This document shows positions 54,141-64,000 of a stretch of DNA of 64,000 nucleotides, piece by piece. The notes beneath the pieces were generated by a model, which ran no database searches, had not been told where the DNA came from, and saw only the letters and a program-made list of their open reading frames with translations. Made by a program: the position numbers and the translations under genes. Numbering within the stretch: position 1 is the first letter of the stretch; every line of letters starts with the position of its first letter. Source of the DNA: Halictus rubicundus. Its lineage: Eukaryota > Arthropoda > Insecta > Hymenoptera > Halictidae. The stretch is from NCBI RefSeq assembly GCF_050948215.1, contig NW_027488956.1, positions 123,689-187,688 on the forward strand, read 5' to 3'.

Positions 54141-54960
54141 TCGTATCCTCTATCCTATCCTATCCTCTACCCTATCCTATCCTCTATCCTAGCCTATCCT
54201 CTATTCTAACCTATCCTTTATCCTATCCTACCCTCTATCCTATTCCTATCCTCTATCCTATCCTATCCTATCCTATCCTCTATCCTATCCTATCCTATAC
54301 CCTATCCTATCCTCTATCCCATCCTATACTCAATCCTATCCTATACTGGATTATATCCTATCCTCTTTCCTATCCTCTATCATATCGTATCCTCTATCCT
54401 ATCCTATCCTCCATCCTATCCTATCCTCTATCCTATCCAATCCTCTATCCTATCCTCTATCCTATCCTATGCCATCCAATATCCTATCCTATCCTCTATA
54501 CTATCCTATGCCATCCAATATCCTATCCTATCCTCTATCCTATCCTATACTCTATCCTATCCTATCGTCTATAATATCGAATCCTCTATCCTATCCTATC
54601 CTCTATCCTATCCTATCCTCTATCCTATCCTATCCTCTATCCTCTCCTATCCTCTATCCTATCCTATCCCCTATCCTATCCTATCCTCTATCCTATCTAA
54701 TACCATATTTCTATCCTCTATCCCATCCTATACTCAATCCTATCCTATACTGTATTAATATCCTATCCTCTTTCCTATCCTCTATCATATCGTATCCTCT
54801 ATCCTATCCTATCCTCTACCCTATCCTATCCTCTATCCTAGCCTATCCTCTATTCTAACCTATCCTTTATCCTATCCTACCCTCTATCCTATCCTATCCT
54901 CTATCCTATCCTATCCTATCCTATCCTCTATCCTATCCTATCCTATCCTCTATCCTATCC
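54141..54960. repeat. Segment with the last CTAATACCATATTTC block
   Basis: Partial third copy of the CTAGCC / TTCTAACC / ATACTGGATT run (54,141-54,470), then GCCATCC pairs at 53,999 and 54,469, a CTAATACCATATTTC block (54,693) and ATACTGTATTAATATCC (54,750), which has an extra A. Few of the older landmarks occur beyond here. Confidence 0.75.
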
Positions 54961-56330
54961 TATCCTATACCCTATCCTATCCTCTATCCCATCCTATACT
55001 CAATCCTATCCTATACTGTATTATATCCTATCCTCTTTCCTATCCTCTATCATATCGTATCCTCTATCCTATCCTATCCTCTATCCTATCCTATCCTCTA
55101 TCCTATCCTATCCTCTATCCTATCCTATTCTCTATCCTAACCTATCCTCTATCATATCCTATCCTCTATCCTATCCTATCCTCTATCCTATCCTATCCTC
55201 TACCCTATCCTATCCTCTATCCTATCATATCATCTATCCTATCCTATCCTCTATCAAATCCTATCCTCTATCCTATCCTATCCTCTATCCTATCCTATCC
55301 TCTATCCTATACTATCCTCTATCCAATCCTATCCTCTATCCTATCCTATCCTCTATCCTATCCTATCCTCTATCCTATCCTATCCTCTACCCTATCCTAT
55401 CCTCTATCCTATCCTATCCTCTATCCTATCCTCTCCTCTATCCTATCCTACTCCTCTATCCTATACTATCCTCTATACTATCCTATCCTCTATCCTATCC
55501 TATCCTCTATCCTATCCTATCCTCTATCCTATCCTATCCTCTACCCTATCCTATCCTCTATCCTATCCTATCCTCTACCCTATAATATCCTCTATCCTAT
55601 CCTATCTTCTATCCTATCCTCTCCTCTATCCTATCCTATCCACTATCCTATCCTATCCTCTATCTATCCTATCCTATCCTCTATCCTATCCTATCCTGTA
55701 TCCTATCCTCTATCCTATCCTCTATCCTATCCTATCCTCTATCCTATCCTATCTTCCTATCCTATCCTATCCTCTATTCTATCCTATTATCTATCCTATC
55801 CTATCCTCTATCATATCCTATCCTCTATCCTATCCTATCCTCTATCCTATCCCATCCTCTATCATATCCTATCCTCTATCCTATCCTATCCTCTATCCTA
55901 TCCTATCCTCTATCCTATCGTATCCTCTATCCTATCCTATCCTCTATCCTATCCTATCCTCTATCCTATCCTATCCTATCCTCTATCCTATCCTATCCTC
56001 TATCCTATCCTCTATCCTATCCTCTATCCTAATCCTATCCTCTATCCTATCCCATCCTCTATCATATCCTATCCTCTATCCTATCCTATCCTCTATCCTA
56101 TCCTATCCTCTATCCTATCCTATCCTCTATCATATCCTATCCTCTATCCTATCCTATCCTCTACCCTATCCTATCCTCTATCCTATCCTATCCTCTACCC
56201 TATAATATCCTCTATCCTATCCTATCTTCTATCCTATCCTCTCCTCTATCCTATCCTATCCACTATCCTATCCTATCCTCTATCCTATCCTATCCTATCC
56301 TCTATCCTATCCTATCCTCTATCCTATCCA
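54961..56330. repeat. Simpler array with ATCAAATCC markers
   Basis: Mostly canonical units with new markers not seen to the left: ATCAAATCC (55,253) and CTATCTTCTATCC after CTACCCTATAATATCC (about 55,575 and 56,204). One-base or two-base irregularities occur near 55,450, 55,663, 55,752 and 56,030. Landmarks such as GTAGTC, CTAAACCCC and CTAATACC are absent. Confidence 0.75.
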
Positions 56331-58216
56331 ATCCTCTATCCTATCCTCTATCCTATCCTATGCCATCCAATATCCTATCCTATCCTCTATACTATCCTAT
56401 GCCATCCAATATCCTATCCTATCCTCTATCCTATCCTATGCCATCCAATATCCTATTTTATACTCTATCCTATCCTATACTCTATCCTATCCTATCGTCT
56501 ATAATATCGAATTATCTATCCTATCCTATCCTCTATCCTATCCTATCCTCTATCCTATCCTATCCTCTATCCTATCCTATCCTCTATCCTATCCAATCCT
56601 CTATCCTATCCTCTATCCTATCCTATGCCATCCAATATCCTATCCTATCCTCTATACTATCCTATGCCATCCAATATCCTATCCTATCCTCTATCCTATC
56701 CTATGCCATCCAATATCCTATCCTATCCTCTATCCTATCCTATCCTCTATCCTATCCTATCCTCTATCCTATCCTATCCTCTATCCTATCCTATCCTCTA
56801 TCCTATCCTATCCTCTATCCTATCCTATCCTCTATCCTATCCTATCCTCTATCCTATCCTATCCTCCATCCTATCCTATCCTCTATCCTATCCTATCCTC
56901 TATCCTATCCTATCCTCTATCCTATCCTATCCTCTATCCTATCCTATCCTCTATCCTATCCTATTTTCTATCCTATCCTATCCTCTATCATATCCTATCC
57001 TCTATCCTATCCTATCCTCTATCCTATCCTATCCTCTACCCTATCCTATCCTCTATCCTATCCTATCCTCTATCCTATCCCATCCTCTACCCTATCCTAT
57101 CCTCTATCCTATCATATCCTCTATCCTATCCTATCCTCTATCAAATCCTATCCTCTATCCTATCCTATCCTCTATCCTATCCTATCCTCTATCCTATACT
57201 ATCCTCTATCCAATCCTATCCTCTATCCTATCCTATCCTCTATCCTATCCTATCCTCTATCCTATCCTATCCTCTACCCTATCCTATCCTCTATCCTATC
57301 CTATCCTCTATCCTATCCTCTCCTCTATCCTATCCTATCCTCTATCCTATACTATCCTCTATACTATCCTATCCTCTATCCTATCCTATCCTCTATCATA
57401 TCCTATCCTCTATCCTATCCTATCCTCTACCCTATCCTATCCTCTATCCTATCCTATCCTCTACCCTATAATATCCTCTATCCTATCCTATCTTCTATCC
57501 TATCCTCTCCTCTATCCTATCCTATCCACTATCCTATCCTATCCTCTATCCTATCCTATCCTATCCTCTATCCTATCCTATCCTGTATCCTATCCTCTAT
57601 CCTATCCTCTATCCTATCCTATCCTCTATCCTATCCTATCTTCTATCCTATCCTATCCTCTATTCTATCCTATTATCTATCCTATCCTATCCTCTATCAT
57701 ATCCTATCCTCTATCCTATCCTATCCTCTATCCTATCCCATCCTCTATCATATCCTATCCTCTATCCTATCCTATCCTCTATCCTATCCTATCCTCTATC
57801 CTATCGTATCCTCTATCCTATCCTATCCTCTATCCTATCCTATCCTCTATCCTATCCTATCCTATCCTCTATCCTATCCTATCCTCTATCCTATCCTCTA
57901 TCCTATCCTCTATCCTATCCTATCCTCTATCCTATCCCATCCTCTATCATATCCTATCCTCTATCCTATCCTATCCTCTATCCTATCCTATCCTCTATCC
58001 TATCCTATCCTCTATCATATCCTATCCTCTATCCTATCCTATCCTCTACCCTATCCTATCCTCTTATCCTATCCTATCCTCTACCCTATAATATCCTCTA
58101 TCCTATCCTATCTTCTATCCTATCCTCTCCTCTATCCTATCCTATCCACTATCCTATCCTATCCTCTATCCTATCCTATCCTATCCTCTATCCTATCCTA
58201 TCCTCTATCCTATCCA
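56331..58216. repeat. 1,886-bp HOR, copy 1
   Basis: GCCATCC triples at 56,360 and 56,625 recur at 58,246 (+1,886) and 58,494 (+1,869). The 17-bp difference is one lost unit between the two triples. The first triple ends in CCTATTTTATACTC followed by AATATCGAATTATC. The body is near-canonical with CTCCATCC (56,864), ATCAAATCC (57,140) and CTACCCTATAATATCC (57,466). Confidence 0.83.
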
Positions 58217-60100
58217 ATCCTCTATCCTATCCTCTATCCTATCCTATGCCATCCAATATCCTATCCTATCCTCTATACTATCCTATGCCATCCAATATCC
58301 TATCCTATCCTCTATCCTATCCTATGCCATCCAATATCCTATTTTATACTCTATCCTATCCTATACTCTATCCTATCCTATCGTCTATAATATCGAATTA
58401 TCTATCCTATCCTATCCTCTATCCTATCCTATCCTCTATCCTATCCTATCCTCTATCCTATCCAATCCTCTATCCTATCCTCTATCCTATCCTATGCCAT
58501 CCAATATCCTATCCTATCCTCTATACTATCCTTTGCCATCCAATATCCTATCCTATCCTCTATCCTATCCTATGCCATCCAATATCCTATCCTATCCTCT
58601 ATCCTATCCTATCCTCTATCCTATCCTATCCTCTATCCTATCCTATCCTCTATCCTATCCTATCCTCTATCCTATCCTATCCTCTATCCTATCCTATCCT
58701 CTATCCTATCCTATCCTCTATCCTATCCTATCCTCTATCCTATCCTATCCTCTATCCTATCCTATCCTCCATCCTATCCTATCCTCTATCCTATCCTATC
58801 CTCTATCCTATCCTATCCTCTATCCTATCCTATCCTCTATCCTATCCTATCCTCTATCCTATCCTATCCTCTATCCTATCCTATCCTCTATCATATCCTA
58901 TCCTCTATCTCTATCCTATCCTCTATCCTATCCTATCCTCTACCCTATCCTATCCTCTATCCTATCATATCCTCTATCCTATCCTATCCTCTATCAAATC
59001 CTATCCTCTATCCTATCCTATCCTCTATCCTATCCTATCCTCTATCCTATACTATCCTCTATCCTATCCTATCCTCTATCCTATCCTATCCTCTATCCTA
59101 TCCTATCCTCTATCCTATCCTATCCTCTACCCTATCCTATCCTCTATCCTATACTATCCTCTATCATATCCTATCCTCTATCCTATCCTATCCTCTATCC
59201 TATCCTATCCTCTACCCTATCCTATCCTCTATCCTATCATATCCTCTATCCTATCCTATCCTCTATCAAATCCTATCCTCTATCCTATCCTATCCTCTAT
59301 CCTATCCTATCCTCTATCCTATACTATCCTCTATCCTATCCTATCCTCTATCCTATCCTATCCTCTATCCTATCCTATCCTCTATCCTATCCTATCCCCT
59401 ACCCTATCCTATCCTCTATCCTATCCTATCCTCTATCCTATCCTCTCCTCTATCCTATCCTATCCTCTATCCTATACTATCCTCTATACTATCCTATCCT
59501 CTATCCTATCCTATCCTCTATCCTATCCTATCCTCTACCCTATCCTATCCTCTATCCTATCCTATCCTCTATCCTATCCTCTCCTCTATCCTATCCTATC
59601 CTCTATCCTATACTATCCTCTATACTATCCTATCCTCTATCCTATCCTATCCTCTATCATATCCTATCCTCTATCCTATCCTATCCTCTACCCTATCCTA
59701 TCCTCTATCCTATCCTATCCTCTACCCTATAATATCCTCTATCCTACCCTATCTTCTATCCTATCCTCTCCTCTATCCCATCCTATCCACTATCCTATCC
59801 TATCCTCTATCCTATCCTATCCTATCCTCTATCCTATCCTATCCTCTATCCTATCCTCTATCCTATCCTCTATCCTATCCTATCCTCTATCCTATCCTAT
59901 CTTCTATCCTATCCTATCCTCTATTCTATCCTATTATCTATCCTATCCTATCCTCTATCATATCCTATCCTCTATCCTATCCTATCCTCTATCCTATCCC
60001 ATCCTCTATCATATCCTATCCTCTATCCTATCCTATCCTCTATCCTATCCTATCCTCTATCCTATCGTATCCTCTATCCTATCCTATCCTCTATCCTATC
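58217..60100. repeat. 1,886-bp HOR, copy 2, without a sharp end
   Basis: Begins with the two GCCATCC triples (the second with TTTGCCATCC at 58,532), then CTCCATCC, ATCAAATCC (58,993; 59,271), CTATACTATCC and CTACCCTATAATATCC (59,722). The order follows copy 1, but local stretches are repeated (58.93-59.15 again at 59.2-59.4 kb), so the period blurs. A 1,098-codon open frame starts at 58,246 and is not a gene. Confidence 0.75.
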
Positions 60101-60955
60101 CTATCCTCTATCCTATCCTATCCTATCCTCTATCCTATCCTATCCTATCCTCTATCCTATCCTATCCTCTATCCTATCCTCTATCCTATCCTCTATCCTA
60201 TCCTATCCTCTATCCTATCCCATCCTCTATCATATCCTATCCTCTATCCTATCCTATCCTCTATCCTATCCTATCCTCTATCCTATCCTATCCTCTATCA
60301 TATCCTATCCTCTATCCTATCCTATCCTCTACCCTATCCTATCCTCTATCCTATCCTATCCTCTACCCTATAATATCCTCTATCCTATCCTATCTTCTAT
60401 CCTATCCTCTCCTCTATCCTATCCTATCCACTATCCTATCCTATCCTCTATCCTATCCTATCCTATCCTCTATCCTATCCTATCCTCTATCCTATCCTAT
60501 CCTCTATCCTATCCTATCCTCCATCCTATCCTATCCTCTATCCTATCCTATCCTCTATCCTATCCTATCCTCTATCCTATCCTATCCTCTATCCTATCCT
60601 ATCCTCTATCCTATCCTATCCTCTATCCTATCCTATCCTCTATCATATCCTATCCTCTATCCTATCCTATCCTCTATCCTATCCTATCCTCTACCCTATC
60701 CTATCCTCTATCCTATCATATCCTCTATCCTATCCTATCCTCTATCAAATCCTATCCTCTATCCTATCCTATCCTCTATCCTATCCTATCCTCTATCCTA
60801 TACTATCCTCTATCCTATCCTATCCTCTATCCTATCCTATCCTCTATCCTATCCTATCCTCTATCCTATCCTATCCTCTACCCTATCCTATCCTCTATCC
60901 TATCCTATCCTCTATCCTATCCTCTCCTCTATCCTATCCTATCCTCTATCCTATA
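60101..60955. repeat. Near-canonical array, partial third copy
   Basis: Contains CTACCCTATAATATCC (60,362), CTCCATCC (about 60,510) and ATCAAATCC (about 60,743) in the same order as 57.4-59.0 kb, but without any GCCATCC triple. Otherwise made of canonical 17-bp units. Confidence 0.75.
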
Positions 60956-63884
60956 CAATCCTCTATCATATCCTATCCTTCCTATACCTATCCTATCCTC
61001 TATCCTATCCTATCCTCTACCCTATCCTATCCTCTATCCTATCATATCCTCTATCCTATCCTATCCTCTATCAAATCCTATCTCTCTATCCTATCCTATC
61101 CTCTATCCTATCCTATCCTCTATCCTATACTATCCTCTATCGCCTATCCTATCCTCTATCCTATCCTATCCTCTATCCTATCCTATCCTCTATCCTATCC
61201 TATCCTCTACCCTATCCTATCCTCTATCCTATCCTATCCTCTCCTATCCTATCCCTCCTCTATCCTATCCTATCCTCTATCCTATACTATCCTCTATACT
61301 ATCCTATCCTCTATCCTATCTATCCTCTATCCTATCCTATCCTCTACCTATCCTATCCTCTATCCTATCCTATCCTCTATCCTATCCTCTCCTCTATCCT
61401 ATCCTATCCTCTATCCTATACTATCCTCTATACTATCCTATCCTCTATATCCTATCCTATCCTCTATCATATCCTATCCTCTATCCTATCCTATCCTCTA
61501 CCCTATCCTATCCTCTATCCTATCCTATCCTCTACCCTATAATATCCTCTATCCTATCCTATCTTCTATCCTATCCTCTCCTCTATCCCATCCTATCCAC
61601 TATCCTATCCTATCCTCTATCCTATCCTATCCTATCCTCTATCCTATCCTATCCTCTATCCTATCCTCTATCCTATCCTCTATCCTATCCTATCCTCTAT
61701 CCTATCCTATCTTCTATCCTATCCTATCCTCTATTCTATCCTATTATCTATCCTATCCTATCCTCTATCATATCCTATCTTCTATCCTATCCTCTCCTCT
61801 ATCCTATCCATCCTCTATCATATCCTATCCTCTATCCCTATCCTATCCTATCCTCTATCCTATCCTATCCTCTATCCTATCCTCTATCCTATCCTCTATC
61901 CTATCCTATCCTCTTTCCTATCCTATCTTCTATCCTATCCTATCCTCTATTCTATCCTATTATCTATCCTATCCTATCCTCTATCATATCCTATCCTCTA
62001 TCCTATCCTATCCTCTATCCTATCCCATCCTCTATCATATCCTATCCTCTATCCTATCCTATCCTCTATCCTATCGTATCCTCTATCCTATCCTATCCTC
62101 TATCCTATCCTATCCTCTATCCTATCCTATCCTATCCTCTATCCTATCCTATCCTCTATCCTATCCTCTATCCTATCCTCTATCTATCCTATCCCTCTAT
62201 CCTATCCCATCCTCTATCATATCCTATCCTCTATCCTATCCTATCCTCTATCCTATCCTATCCTCTATCCTATCCTATCCTCTATCCTATCCTATCCTCT
62301 ATCCTATCCTATCCTCTATCCTATCCTCTCCTCTATCCTATCCTATCCTCTATCCTATACTATCCTCTATACTATCCTATCCTCTATCCTATCCTATCCT
62401 CTATCATATCCTATCCTCTATCCTATCCTATCCTCTATCCTATCCTATCCTCTACCCTATCCTATCCTCTATCAAATCCTATCCTCTATCCTATCCTATC
62501 CTCTATACTATCATATCCTCTATCCTATCCTATCCTCTATCCTATCATATCCTCTATCCTATCCTATCCTCTATCAAATCCTATCCTCTATCCTATCCTA
62601 TCCTCTATCCTATCCTATCCTCTATCTTATCCTCTATCCTATCCTCTACCTAATCCTATCCTCTATCCTATCCTATCCTATCTCTATCCTATCCTATCCT
62701 CTATTCTATCCATATTACTCTATCCTATCCTATCCTCTATCATATCCTATCCTCTATCCTATCCTACCCTCTATCCTATCCATCCTCTATCATATCCTAT
62801 CCTCTATCCCTATCCTATCCGGTATCCTCTATCCTATCGTATCCTCTATCCTATCCTATCCTCTATCCTATCCTATCCTCTATCCTATCCTATCCTATCC
62901 TCTATCCATATCCTATCCTCTATCCTATCCTCTATCCTATCCTCTATCCTATCCTATCCTCTATCCTATCCCATCCTCTATCATATCCTATCCTCTATCC
63001 TATCCTATCCTCTATCCTATCCTATCCTCTATCCCTATCCTATCCTCTATCCTATCCTATCCTCTATCCTATCCTCTCCTCTATCCTATCCTCTCCTCTA
63101 TCCTATCCTATCCTCTATCCTATACTATCCTCTATACCTATCCTATCCTCTATTCCTATCCTATCCTCTGTATCATATCCTATCCTCTATCCTATCCTAT
63201 CCTCCTATCCTATCCTATCCTCTACCTATCCTATCCTCTATCAAAATCCTATCCTCTATCCTATTCCTATCCTCGATACTATCATATCCTCTATCCTATC
63301 GCTATCCTCTATCCTATCATATCCTCTATCCTATCCTATCCTCTATCAAAATCCTATCCTCTATCCTATCCTATCCTCTATCCTATCCTATCCTCTATCT
63401 TATCCTCTATCCTATCCTCTACCCTATCCTATCCTCTATCCTATCCTATCCTCTATCCTATCCTATCCTCTATCCTATCCTATCCTCTATCATATCGTAT
63501 CCTCTATCCTATCCTATCCTCTATGCCTCTCCTATCCTCTATCCTATCCTATCCTCTATCCTATCCTATCCTCTATCCTATCCTATCTCTATCCTATCCT
63601 ATCCTCTATCCTATCCTATCCTTTATCCTATCCTATCCTCAATCCTTCCTATCCTCTATCCTATCCTATCCTCTATCCTATCCTCTCCTCTATCCTATCC
63701 TATCCTCTATCCTATACTATCCTCTATACTATCCTATCCTCTATCCTATCCTATCCTCTATCATGATCCCTATCCTCTATCCTATCCTATCCTCTATCCT
63801 ATCCTATCCTCTACCCTATCCTATCCGCTATCCTATCATATCCTCTATCCTATCCTATCCTCTATCCTATCCTATCCTCTAATC
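60956..63884. repeat. Indel-rich right part of the array
   Basis: Same units and markers as before, but with many one- to three-base gains or losses: CCTTCCTATACC (60,978), ATCTCTCTATCC (61,080), ATCGCCTATCC (61,140), CCCTCCTC (61,254), ATCTATCCTC (61,318), CTATATCC (61,446), ATCCATCC (61,807; 62,778), ATCCCTATCC (61,836; 62,808), CCGGTATCC (62,819), ATCAAAATCC (63,240; 63,345), CTATTCCTATCC (63,262) and ATCATGATCCC (63,761). Either natural decay towards the array edge or residual long-read error. Confidence 0.8.
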
Positions 63885-64000
63885 CAATCCTATCCTCTAT
63901 CCATCCAGATCCTGTCAATCCACCTATTGCCTCAATCCTATACCTCAAACCGGTGTACTATGCTATGTCCCATCTCTTCTCCCTATCCTCGTACCCTATC
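63885..64000. other. Degraded end or first flanking sequence
   Basis: Regular units stop after about 63,884. The last 115 bp include CCAGATCCTGTCAATCC, ACCTATTGCC, ACCTCAAACCGGTGTACT, GCTATGTCCC and CTCGTACCC, with G and CG well above the array's level. A few pentamers (CAATCC, CTATCC) persist. It may be the edge of the satellite, a very diverged part, or low-quality sequence. No gene can be called in so short a stretch. Confidence 0.6.

Larger units (their letters stand above)
1..63884. repeat. Giant satellite array, 17-bp base unit made of pentamers and heptamers
   Basis: Nearly every base belongs to TATCC (5 bp) or TCTATCC (7 bp). The order heptamer-pentamer-pentamer gives the 17-bp unit (CTATC)3CT; runs with one, three or four pentamers between heptamers also occur. 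The + strand is C/T-rich with A about every fifth base. G is nearly absent and is confined to variant units such as ATGCTC, GTCTATAATATCGAATC, GCCATCC, CCTGTCATC and CTCTGTCC. The array is open at the left edge. No coding, RNA or transposon sequence interrupts it. The likely setting is eukaryotic heterochromatin (centromeric, pericentromeric, subtelomeric or sex-chromosome), but nothing here says which. I do not recognise the family as a named satellite. Confidence 0.97.

Noticed and set aside
58246..61542. 1,098-codon open frame resembling a Pro/Ser/Tyr-rich structural or secreted repeat protein
   Set aside because: Same artefact. It crosses HOR boundaries and the indel-rich zone without frame consequence because every frame is equivalent.
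1..63884. Genes on the minus strand
   Set aside because: The reverse complement has TAG in each ATAGG, and 5, 7 and 17 bp spacings put stops in all three frames at short intervals.
1..63884. CRISPR array (regular short repeats)
   Set aside because: No unique spacers, no conserved palindromic repeat, no cas genes; units are contiguous.
1..63884. GATA-type (Bkm-like) repeat or GATA-factor binding array
   Set aside because: The reverse strand reads GGATAG, not GATA tandem repeats, and the preceding G does not fit the usual WGATAR consensus; only rare AGATAG words fit.
1..63884. Human satellite II/III (GGAAT) or a simple telomere array
   Set aside because: The pentamer is GGATA on the G-rich strand, not GGAAT, TTAGG or TTAGGG, and the heptamer/17-bp organisation differs.
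63885..64000. Start of a gene or other element in the last 115 bp
   Set aside because: Too short and partly pentamer-like; no open frame or motif can be supported.
1..64000. tRNA, rRNA, riboswitch, terminator or replication origin
   Set aside because: No conserved RNA core, hairpin plus T-tract, or origin motif is visible; the near absence of G on one strand rules out stable folded RNA from the + strand.

Overview
The whole window is satellite DNA. I find no gene, RNA gene, transposon or CRISPR array. From position 1 to about 63,884 the + strand is built almost only from two words, a pentamer TATCC and a heptamer TCTATCC. In the commonest order, heptamer-pentamer-pentamer, they make a 17-bp unit, (CTATC)3CT. 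A canonical unit holds 7 C, 7 T, 3 A and no G, so strand asymmetry is extreme. The array runs off the left edge. The last ~115 bp (63,885-64,000) no longer follow the pattern and may be the array edge. A satellite this large with higher-order repeats (HORs) points to a eukaryote and a long-read assembly. The sequence alone does not identify the species.

The many long open frames on the + strand are not genes. The canonical words contain no stop codon in any + frame. Because 17 is not a multiple of 3, every frame reads the same 17-residue peptide cycle (LYPILSSILSYPLSYPI). The opposite strand carries TAG in every frame. Open frames therefore start wherever a rare variant supplies ATG and end wherever a rare variant supplies an in-frame stop, mostly TAA.

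The interest lies in the layering. Rare G- or AA-bearing variants act as landmarks and show duplications at many scales: 7 bp, 17 bp, 39 bp, 85 bp, 425 bp, about 0.57-0.88 kb (566, 579, 658, 719, 882), about 1.5-3.6 kb (1,493/1,510, 1,697, 1,869/1,886, 2,132, 2,147/2,161, 2,544, 3,114, 3,265, 3,627), 5,104 and 7,873 bp. Offsets between copies drift in exact steps of 17 or 7 bp, which looks like slippage of whole units.

Layout. 1-14 kb: units marked by a GTAGTC...GAATTC block and a CTCTGTCC variant. 14-20 kb: transition, including two abutting 2.13-kb units. 20-26 kb: GCCATCCAATATCC variants become common, with short abutting 579- and 658-bp repeats and one unusually diverged block near 22.4-22.8 kb. 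26-43.6 kb: the clearest segmental structure, 3,265-bp repeats followed by an A-B-B'-A'-B'' order. 43.6-54.9 kb: smaller local tandem duplications with private variants. 54.9-60.9 kb: simpler array with a 1.87-1.89-kb repeat. 60.96-63.88 kb: the same array with many one-base indels. Block boundaries below were read by eye from landmarks and are good to about 30 bp.
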